64,000 nt of DNA from Carex sylvatica. Its lineage: Eukaryota; Streptophyta; Magnoliopsida; Poales; Cyperaceae. Where the stretch lies: assembly GCA_964058845.1 (NCBI GenBank), contig CAXKVR010000231.1, positions 62,001 through 126,000 of the forward strand, written 5' to 3'. The notes beneath the pieces were generated by a model. The model searched no databases and had not been told where the DNA came from. It saw only the letters and a list, made by a program, of their open reading frames with translations. The translations under genes and the position numbers were made by a program. This document shows, piece by piece, positions 33,136-41,943 of the stretch (position 1 is its first letter; each line of letters opens with the position of its first letter).

Positions 33136-33333
33136 GGAGTAGGTCCGATGCCCATTGGATCTACTTTGGTTCGATGGGTGTTGTGACCATCCAATTGAAT
33201 CAAGATTCGTGCATTCCGTATTAAAATACGTGTGAGTTTTATCAATTTCTGTGAGCACAGATCTTAATGCTGATCGTACGGTGATAGAGCCCATCAAACT
33301 TAAAAGTAGGTCCAATGGGCTCAGACCTACTCC
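33136..33333. mobile_element. Short TIR MITE, copy 2 (GGAGTAGGTCCGATG family)
   Basis: Ends GGAGTAGGTCCGATGCCCAT and the inverse ..CAGACCTACTCC. Nearly identical inside to the copy 17 bp downstream and to 4194-4382. The close tandem placement suggests either two insertions at one hotspot or local duplication, since both right ends are followed by TATC. Confidence 0.85.
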
Positions 33334-33350
33334 TATCGCAAGACGGAGTC

Positions 33351-33550
33351 GGAGTAGGTCCGATGCCTATTGGACCTACTTTGGTTTGATGGGTATTGTG
33401 ACCATCTAATTGCATCAAGATTCGTGCAATTCGTATTAAAATTCATGTGAATTTTTATCAATTTCCGTGCACATAGCTCTTAATGCTGATCGTACGGTGA
33501 TAGAGCCCATCGAACCTAAAAGTAGGTCCAATGGGCATCGGACCTACTCC
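33351..33550. mobile_element. Short TIR MITE, copy 3 (GGAGTAGGTCCGATG family)
   Basis: Ends GGAGTAGGTCCGATGCC and GGCATCGGACCTACTCC are an exact inverse pair. The interior (GGTTTGATGGGTATTGTGAC, TTAATGCTGATCGTACGGTG, ATAGAGCCCATCGAACC) is highly similar to copy 2. Confidence 0.88.
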
Positions 33551-34512
33551 TATCTCTAGAAAAAGACAGAGCTGTTGAATAAAGATTAAAGAAACAAAAA
33601 CGTAAAGAAATTTGAAAAACGATACAGAAGATCGATTAGATAACCGCTAAAATTATACGATATCTAATTTTCACCAGATCGGAGGTTATTTATTCAAAAC
33701 GAAATATTTTGCAATTCGTCGGGTGCTATTGATCTACAGAGAGAAAGCTGCAAAACTATAGAGAGTAGAAACAAAAGCATACAGCAATCAGAGAAACGAA
33801 AGAGAAAATCGTAAAAAAATTAAATATTGAATAGAACCTTTTAGAGAAAAATGGATCTGATCGATCGATGCAAGAAGCAATATGCAAATGGCGGCATCAG
33901 TGTTTTTATAGCCGGGAATTTTGAATTTCGACGGGTCAATTAATGGATAGCGATCACCTCCAGTTTTGTCTTACTGGACCGATTGAAAATTCGGCAGATA
34001 ATAGGGCGGCCACTGGAGACGAGGCCAAGGACAGGAGATTTTGTAAAGAAAATGGAGGGATTGCTCTCTTTTTTTCGCTTGTTTTCTTTTAGTTATTCAT
34101 CTTATTGTCCTTTGTCCTTTCAATTTACTCAATTGCTCTCTTTTCTTTTTACTAGTCAAGTGTCTGTGCGTTGCAACGGGGGTTGAAATATTATTTTGAT
34201 CACTTTCTTTAAATAATTTCTTCATTATGTGTTCATCAATAATAAAAGCAAATTATAACCTTAGAGCTTAATACTATATTACGGCATCTCCATTGATGCA
34301 GTTAATTTGCAATTGCAAACAACTATCCTGAAATAATTGAAATTAATTTCATTTCTTAATTGCAAAACTCCTGCATTAATGCAATTTGCAAATCAACATC
34401 TGAAAAATAATTTTGCATAAACTCAAATACATCCATGTAAAATTGTAAATTAGAAAAATATAAGAAGAATAATGAAAATATTATTTTTACAAAAAAATCA
34501 GAAAATTCATAT
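33551..34512. other. Intergenic DNA, no gene seen
   Basis: A region of somewhat higher complexity (33,840-34,190) has short open frames without family signature. From 34,288 a GCATCTCCATTGATGCA block resembles one end of the GCATCTCC MITE at 38,373. No exon recognised. Confidence 0.4.
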
Positions 34513-34927
34513 CATCTGAGATATCTTAAATTTTACCTTGCCTTTTTGGAAAATCTAAACCGTTCAAATACAGTCTACACGAATCTCGAAGCTCAATAAT
34601 ACTTTCTGCACGAATAGACATGCAAAAGTTGAGATCCAGAGCCGTTGAAATACTTTCTGCACGAATCTCGAAGCCCAATAATACTGGCGCCTGCGCTACC
34701 CCCGAATAGGCACCCGACACGTGGGTCAAGCAAAAGTTGAGATATCTCGGGAATAGGCACCGTCCGTGAGCCTCTGCGCTATCTCAACTTTTGCTTGACC
34801 CACGTGTCGGGTGCCTATTCGTGGGTAGCGCAGGCGCCAGTATTAATGCGCTTGGAGATTCGTGCAGAAAGTATTTGAACAGTTGAGATTTGCCATAAAG
34901 TCACGCAAAGTTTGAGGTACCTCAGAG
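34513..34927. mobile_element. Inverted-repeat MITE with a 64-bp near-perfect hairpin
   Basis: Outer ends CTGAGATATCTTAAATTTT and AAAGTTTGAGGTACCTCAG are inverted. Next come inverted blocks ACTTTCTGCACGAATCTCG and the inverse GAGATTCGTGCAGAAAGT. The core is a stem of 64 bp at 34,681-34,744 and 34,780-34,843 with a single mismatch and a 35-bp loop. Related half-elements occur near 32,330, 41,590, 61,490-61,670 and 62,600-62,705. No coding capacity. Confidence 0.75.
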
Positions 34928-36880
34928 GATAAAAAAGGTGGAAAACGCGTGAAAAAGTGGAAAACGCGTGAAAAAAGGAAGATTCAGTGATACAATTTCT
35001 GTGTGGCATTATATGTAGCATGGATATAAATCACTAAATTTAGATTTCTACACGTTTGACAACATGAAACAGGTGTATAAAATCAAAATTATTTATTAAA
35101 GGCTGAGATTAAGATCTGTTTTGATGAGTGGCTGAGATTTAGAGAATCAACGGCTCAGATCCTCTGTGGGTGAATAGGTGATTGGGAGCCAAATTTTTTT
35201 ACGTTATATTTAGTGGTCCGGATTTAGCCACGGTTTTCATTTAATGGCTTTATTTAACAATTTTTCTCTGCATTCTTTTTTGTTTCTAATTGAAAGAAAA
35301 ATTAATATAATTGATAAAAAATTAGCACAAATATATGTATCATAAAGAAATAGCACAAAAAATATTTCAAAATATAGTTGATAATATTTGAAGAATAATT
35401 TGATCATTTTATGACTTCAGATGTGCTCAAAATTAATTGACGCATGGAACAATTATATATGCATTCTCATTCTCCAAATGTTGTATTTGAAGGCTGACTG
35501 TTAGCTAGTTTCAGTGATTACATAATTTGAAAATTTCCCGGATTGATGAAAACATCAACTTTCTGGCAGCTGCTGCCATGAAACTTTTCTCAAAAAAAAA
35601 AAAGGGGTTGAAAACATCAACAGAGACACGCAACATGTTATTAAAAACTAAAAAGGCATTCCTTGTATCATATATGTCACAAAAGTTGATGTATCGAATG
35701 GAATAATGCAAGCAAAATATTTTAGCATACAGTTAATCACATTTAGAGATTAATTGCTATTTTTATTGATCTTATAATTTGAAATAAACAATTACTATTT
35801 TTATTTTTATTTTATAAAAATTATTAAGTTAAAAAATCAATGTTTAGAATATATTCTTGTTAATGTATTATTGGAATTACTTGATAACAATAAAAATAAA
35901 TTTAAAATGTAGTAACTTTTATATGCACGGAGAGAAAATGATGTAGACTAAATTTAGTGGTTTTGTTTTGATAGTTGAATTTTAAATTTTAAATTATTAA
36001 AATTTAAAATCCAGAAACACAGTGAAGACACAAAAACTAGAAATATTTTATATAAAAAAAATCTAAAATATTTTCCTATATTATACAAAATAAAATCTTA
36101 CTTAAACCTTGTACTAAAATATTATGAAAAATTGAAAATACTTTCTTAAACACCACTCAATAAAACTTTCCTAAACCTTTGACTCAAATATTATCAAAAT
36201 ACTCTCCTAATTAAACTGACAATTAAACCACCGAAATTTTTATTTATAATATAAAAAAAAGGGAAACCAAATAATCTCATTTTTTTGGAAATTCGACAAA
36301 TATCCAGACCATCCAATATTGTTGCAACCCTAATATAGAAGCCGCCAAATGTTTGAGCGGCTTTTTTACTTATTATCTACGTAAAAACAGTCAGTCAAAA
36401 TGATTAATTTGACTCAAACTTGAATTGGAAATTCTTATCAATTCAATCATTAAAGAAATAAAAGAAAGGGATTAAAAAAAAGAGAATCCTAAGTCTTAAG
36501 TAAAATGACGTATCTATCTTTTCTTTTTAACAGAAATTATTTTAATTGATTTGGTTTTTTATTTTTATTTTTTTTATATAGTTTATATATTACGTATAAT
36601 TGATATTTTTTGTGTTAAATGTCGTTTATTTTTTAAATATTATTTGTTTGTCGTATCTATCTTATGAATATGTTATTTATATTGAAAATGTCATTCGTAT
36701 GAAATATCGTTTGTGTACGAATAAATAATGATATAATGAACAAAATAAAAAATAACAAAATAAAAAATAACAAATTAAAAAAATAACAAAACAACAAAAT
36801 AAATAAGTGATAGTTTGTAACAAATAAGTCCCAGTATTTGACAAAATATTTAACAAATTACAAATTAAAATCTACAGGCC
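34928..36880. other. Intergenic DNA with dispersed repeat
   Basis: AT-rich, no coding exon recognised. Near 34,935-34,975 a GTGGAAAACGCGTGAAAAA unit is repeated twice in tandem. The block at 35,790-36,235 is entered separately. The region 36,690-36,830 is a low-complexity (AAAATAACA)n-like tract. Confidence 0.45.
35790..36235 (+). repeat. Dispersed repeat of about 500 bp, copy 2 (partner 21,750-22,265)
   Basis: Follows the same order of blocks as the partner, ending ..CTTAAACACCACTCAATAAA, CTTTCCTAAACCTTTGACTC, ATTATCAAAATAC, GACAATTAAACCAC. Class unknown. Confidence 0.6.
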
Positions 36881-36884
36881 AGGA

Positions 36885-37280
36885 CTAAATACCGTCGCCT
36901 CTGCTTCTTCTTCCTGAATCCTTGACTCCGCTTGGAGAGTGGCGTCTCGTCGGTATTTGCTGAGTCTGGAGAGTCGTCGTCCTCCACATGGACATCCTCT
37001 GGCTGAACCAGCTCATCGTGAACCTCCTCAATCTTTGATGTCTGCTGGACTCCAGGACCAAAAACTATAGTCTGTCCAGACTCACCCTACGTGAATAGGT
37101 ACGCATGTCTCCCAATTGGGTCATCGAGCGAATACAGAGTGGAGGATCCAGGAAACTTTGGGCTGTGCTTTGTCTGAACATACCCCGACTGATAGACGGG
37201 CAGCTATATATGGGAAGGATTGTAATCTTGAGAATACATCCTATCTCCTTCTGTGCCAAAGTCTGTCAACCAAAATACTG
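36885..37280 (-). pseudogene. Possible C-terminal relic of a transposon-type protein
   Basis: On the minus strand a frame reads LDDPIGRHAYLFT, then GESGQTIVFGPGVQQTSK, IEEVHDELVQPEDVHVEDDD, SPDSANTDETPLSKRSQG and FRKKKQRRR before a stop near 36,885. An acidic stretch followed by a basic Lys/Arg-rich tail is common at the C-terminus of plant transposon-encoded proteins, but I do not recognise the family. An in-frame stop lies inside (after LFT), so it is not intact, or is split by an intron. The neighbouring tandem array and repeats favour a transposon origin. Confidence 0.35.
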
Positions 37281-37433
37281 TATATCTTCCTTACTCTAAA
37301 ATGATTCTTCAACCAAACATATAAAATAGGAGAAATTATATAAGCATGATGAAATAATATAGTCAATCTCATCGCTCATGAGCAGGAAAGAAGTTCATTT
37401 GCCCGATCGGACTAACGGATATAGTAACCAGTG

Positions 37434-37785
37434 TCACAGAACTCGAGATCGAAACAGTGAACTAAATCTGCCACGGAACTCGAGATCAAAACTGTGCAGA
37501 GAATCCGCCATGGAACTCGAGATCATAACCATGTGGTAGCGTAAAACAATCCCGCCACATAACTCAAGATCGAAACTGTGCGGTAGCGTAAATCAAACTA
37601 ACACAGAACTCAAGATCGGAACTGTGCAGCCTTATAATAAAAACACGCCAGCACAGAACTCGAGATCGGAACCGTGGTGGGGTAACCCGTTCTAGGCATG
37701 TAGCTCCTAATGTAGGTGGAACAAAGTCCTGAATCATTTCGTGCCATAAAAATTGAGATCGGAACTGCGCACGTGAAGAGGTAAA
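37434..37785. repeat. Tandem array of CACAGAACTCGAGATCGGAACTGTG-like units
   Basis: Seven degenerate units are spaced 37 to about 70 bp apart. Each contains a block close to ACTCGAGATCGGAACTGTG preceded by CACA or CACG. The unit core is an imperfect palindrome (CACAG...CTGTG arms). Units vary by 1-5 bases and the spacers vary in length, with several sharing GTGCGGTAGCGTAAA. Apparent open frames on the minus strand (37,564-37,822) come from this repetition. Confidence 0.75.
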
Positions 37786-37789
37786 ATGA

Positions 37790-38372
37790 ACAGAAATAAT
37801 ATATAGTTCCAAAATTATACATATAATATAATCCTATGAGACCTTCTGAGGGATCAAGTAATCACTCAGCTCAGTGGCTGCCGGGTCGGCTCGTACCTCG
37901 TCCTACGAGGTGGAATGAAGTCACTTGATCTTTTCTCAACACTCACCAATGCATACGTGCGATCACATCATAATATATTGTCTTCAACGAGAAGAAGACA
38001 GCTAATAATAGTAAATTGTTGTTTTTCAGGTATTATGCAAGTTCTACCTACAGCGTAGAAAGGATAAACATGCTCTACAGTTTTAATGCAACTATTTAAT
38101 GTTAAAATAAATATGACAGATCAGGTGAGTCAACTTGTAAGAGTATGCCACAAAAAAAAATCCATATATCCCACACTCGAATAAAAAGGCTGGAATCGTG
38201 TGCACGAGCTAGACACCAACGTAGTATGCAGGATCCTCTCATGCTCCGATATAGTCGTCCGATGGATCGGTTCACGAATCAAAATCGAGATAGGTCTGGT
38301 GACCTGAAATTTTGTAACGTAATTACATTAAAAATCTACACTAATTTTCCCGATTTTATTATATTTACTTAA
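37790..38372. other. Intergenic DNA, no gene seen
   Basis: No exon recognised. The composition is less AT-rich than the surroundings in parts (37,860-37,920, 38,200-38,300), which might belong to the same decayed transposon as 36,885-37,280. Confidence 0.35.
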
Positions 38373-38660
38373 AGCATCTCCAATCCAGCAATTGAAATTA
38401 ATTGCTAAATAACAATTATGAGAATTTTAGAAATTAAGCAATTCACTCCTACATTGATACAATCAACCAAACAATTGACAATTAAACACTTAACCAATGA
38501 GAATTAAATATTTGACCAACTCATCTTTAAAAAAGGATTTTTTATTAAATAATTCTTTCCAACAATTGCTAAATAAGCAATAGCCATACAACCCAGTAAT
38601 TACAAAAATAATTGACACATCAGCATAAGCAATTCATAAGCAATTACTGTTGGAGATGCT
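38373..38660. mobile_element. MITE with AGCATCTCCAAT ends
   Basis: Starts AGCATCTCCAATCCAGCAAT and ends TTACTGTTGGAGATGCT. The terminal inverse AGCATCTCCAA/TTGGAGATGCT is a well-known plant MITE signature. The inside repeats the AATTGCTAAATAA motif in both orientations. Target duplications were not resolved. Non-coding, 288 bp. Confidence 0.75.
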
Positions 38661-39270
38661 CTGTGTCCAAATTCTTATTTGATTTAACTACGATGTATAA
38701 TATCTAATCGATTCGGTCAGTCTGATACATCCAGTTTAGTCAGTTTGACTTGGTCCGGATTGGTCGTAATTAATTTTAGCTCAATTTAATTTAATTTTAT
38801 TTTATTTGAAGATAAATTGTTTATTAAAATTTTAATTTGAAGATACATTGTTTATTATATATTATATCATTAGAATAACCGTACGATAATACGTCGTTTA
38901 TTACGGTAGTTTAATAGCTTTTAAATTTACTTTTATTGTTCGAAATCTAGGTTGTAATTAATTAATTAATCAAAGTCATAATTATATCCGACTGTTTTGA
39001 TTCGATTTTGAACATTTTAGATCGATTGTTTGAACTACAATAAAAATATTGATTTATAATACAGACCAACATGCTATGTGTATAAGTACCACAGTCTCAC
39101 TCCAAATACTAATTCAATTAGAAATGTCAATTGATCAAAAAAAGAAAAAAAACATATTAAAACCAAAAAAAACTATCATTGACAGTGTAGCTCAGGCTTA
39201 ACAGTATTAATTTTGAGGTACCAATTTATCTAAAACATGGCAAGTTTTCACTGAAGTAGAGCATTGACAC
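38661..39270. other. AT-rich intergenic DNA, no gene seen
   Basis: No exon, no clear repeat structure beyond AT-rich low complexity. Confidence 0.5.
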
Positions 39271-39845
39271 TACCAGGGGGGCTGCCCGTGCCCGGACCGT
39301 CCGTGTCCACTGCCCGGGGTACTCGTGTCCCAGCTTCGGGTATAAGCGAGTACACGGGTACACGGGTAGGGCTATAAAACGGTCAGGGCACGTCTTTTCA
39401 TGAAAAAATTCGACCATACCCGTATACCTCCGTGCCTGTGCCTGTGAACCCGTGTGCCCGTGCCCGTGCCCGCACCCGTATACCCGTGTACCCTATACCC
39501 GTGTACCCGTACCTGTTTTTTTTATTTATTTTCAAATTTTTCAAATTTTTCCCTCCCTCCGATCGGTTCAAACAAAACCGGACCCGGACTGTAAAAAAAA
39601 AACACGGAAAAAAAAAACAGAAAAAAAAAACAGACCGGACCGGACCGGCCCCTACTCGTACCGCCCGACCCCCTACCCGGACCGCCCGGCCCCCTACCCG
39701 GACCGCCCTGCCCCTCAAAGATACAACGGGCACGAGTATAAGAGGGACAGAGCAAGATTTTAAAAAAAAAAACCCGTGATACCCGTCTACCTGTGATACC
39801 CGTGTCCGTGCTCGAATATGCCCGGCCCGCTCTGCCCCTACCCGA
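39271..39845. repeat. GC-rich CCCGTG/ACCCGT degenerate repeat, long copy
   Basis: A 575-bp block of CCCGTGCCCG, TACCCGTGTACCC, GGACCGCCCGGCCCCCTACC-type repeats. It is far more GC-rich than its surroundings. Its right half repeats 373-567 block for block. Open frames here (Arg/Pro-rich, both strands) are composition artefacts. It may be the interior of a transposon whose ends I could not define. Confidence 0.7.
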
Positions 39846-39859
39846 AACCAAAACCCTAC

Positions 39860-39975
39860 GCTGAAGTAGTAGGAAGCCTATACTACATGGCTCCTTACGT
39901 TTTGAGGAGAAATTATGGACCAGAAATATATGTATGGACTATGGAGTACAGGTGTAATCCTTGGTGTATGCATCA
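39860..39975 (+). pseudogene. CDPK kinase-domain fragment
   Basis: The plus strand reads [18 protein letters not shown] followed by GPEIYVW. This matches the activation-segment end of calcium-dependent protein kinases ([23 protein letters not shown]). The family Glu of the APE motif is Tyr here, an inactivating change. A frame change then lets the next expected residues, GVIL, be read in another frame. Only about 35 residues are present and no neighbouring exon was found. It joins directly to the segmental duplication block at 39,962. Confidence 0.75.
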
Positions 39976-40375
39976 TATAAAAAAAGTAAAATTGTTATCA
40001 GTTTCGCTCCTTAATTGGCCGATCAAGGGTTGAAGGCTCAGTTTGGTTTAATTTTTGTTTAGTTTTTTTTTTTTCTAACTGTTTGTAATGAATTAAATTG
40101 CATTACATTGACGGTAGTAAAAGTTAGTTTTCCTTCCCCTAATTACAAATTGTGAGAAATTAAGGCAATTAAGTAGTAATCAGAAAGGTTTAAAATTCTT
40201 TAATTATATGCTATGGAAATAAAAAAAAAAGGTTAAAAATAAGCGGATAGGAAAAAACGATAGGTAAAGGAATTGTGCGAGGGAACCGATCAAAATTTGA
40301 AATTTTCTATTAAAAATTTCTGGACTGGCTTCCACCTTTCCGGTTTTAATTAAGCTAGCTGGAGCAATTTCTATT
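39962..40375 (+). repeat. Segmental duplication, copy 2 (partner 25,434-25,975)
   Basis: Same block order as the partner, from GGTGTATGCATCAT to GCTAGCTGGAGCAATTTC. It lies about 1.6 kb upstream of the claspin-like gene. Confidence 0.8.
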
Positions 40376-41943
40376 TCTTTACCAACTTCTACACTTTTTA
40401 TAATTTTTTTTACTATTTTTTCAGATAGGTAGAAAATTGCATGATCTAAAGATTTTGAACCATCTGATAGTAGTGATTTTCTACATTTTTAAATGTAAAA
40501 TTTTGTCTCCAGAGAAAATAAATGACTATTTAGAGTGAGAAAATTCTAAATTGTCCCTTTTTAATTTAAAATGAGAAATATAAGATATTTGAGTGTTTTG
40601 ATAGGAAAATGGGCAATTTAGAATGTTTCAACGGGTGTCCCAGAAATTATTTACTAATTTTTTATGGTGATGGCATACTAATTAATGGTTTTAAAAGTAA
40701 TAATTTTCACAAAAGAACCTGATGAGATTCTTGCATGGCACATGGAGATAATTTAATAAATAAATAACTGAAAATAAAAAGGTACTATTCTTTTCTTTCC
40801 ACAGTGTTTTTTTTTTTCAATAAAAGACGATTAAAAAGGGAATGACAAGTTTTTTGGGATATTAAATATTATGATGTTTTTATGGGGAATTGACTATCTT
40901 AGAAGTTTGGATGGGCACACCAAAAAAATCTAAGTTATAAAAATTAATTTGATTCACTTGAGAAAGGTTACAGTTATATTTAAAAATTAAGGATTGATTT
41001 GGTGTAACTTAAAAGTTATAACTTATAAGTGACCAACTTCAATTTTTTCGAAAATAATTCTTGCATCCAATATTCTTCGCTCCTTATCTGCAGCTAAAAC
41101 ATGTTTATATTTAATTATTTATCGTATAAAATTATTTGTATCTGAATTATAAAGTGTTCATATCTAGTATACCGAGTATTTATCACCTTATTTTTGAATA
41201 ATCATAAGAAAATTTAACTTAAAAACTTTGTTTAATAATTAAAAATATAATTGTGGAACTTTTAAATTATAATAATCGAAGTCATACATTTTTGTTGTCA
41301 TTAACGATAATATATTTTCGAAAAGATGTCAAGCAAATCTGACATGAAGTTCTGGCACTGAAGTTGAAATAATGGCTGTGTTTTTTTTTTTTTTTTGTTT
41401 CATTCGAATTAGTCTGGTGCCCAATGAGGCAATGATGTAAGCTGAAAAATAAACGAAAACTATTGCAAAATAAAAATTTATAGAGTTGAGAAAGAACAAC
41501 TTTTTTTGTTTTTCAGAAATTGATTATTATTTTGAGGAAAAGAAATTGATGGTCCACCATGTCAATTGGAACTCACATCCTGTGCAATACCTGAGGTGCA
41601 GTAAATAGATCAGGACCGTTCTTTTACTGTGCCACGAATCTCAAAACGGACATGTATATATATTTTTTTTGACAAGCACCGGATTGAGTTAGGTTAAGTG
41701 GGAATTAATTTGGGCCGTAAATTTCTAACCATGCAATATTCTCAGTAGTCAAGTACCCGAGGGGATACGGAAAGTTTCCCTCCCGTGGATTCCCTCCAAT
41801 TCCCGATCCGCAAATTTTTTTTCACTTGGCGCGCTTGCTTTTGAAACATTCCAATCCAAAAACCCCAAATCCCCCTAAAATCTCCACTTGGTCCCTCTCT
41901 CCTCTCTCCTCTCTCCCATCCCTGAAACGAGCACACTTTCGCC
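40376..41943. other. Upstream region of the claspin-like gene, with MITE fragments
   Basis: A truncated foldback MITE related to the 52,796 family lies at about 40,395-40,515 (GATAGGTAGAAAATTGCATG, GTGATTTTCTACATTTTTAA, AAATTTTGTCTCCAGAGA). A fragment with GGACCGTTCTTTTACTGTGC and CACGAATCTCAAA at about 41,610-41,645 belongs to the 34,513 family. The last 70 bp before the start codon are CT-rich (repeated CTCTCTCC), a common plant core-promoter/leader feature. No other gene seen. Confidence 0.5.

Noticed and set aside
39398..39851. Several Arg/Pro-rich open frames of 100-115 aa on both strands
   Set aside because: All reflect the CCCGTG/ACCCGT repeat; overlapping open frames on both strands of a simple repeat are an artefact.
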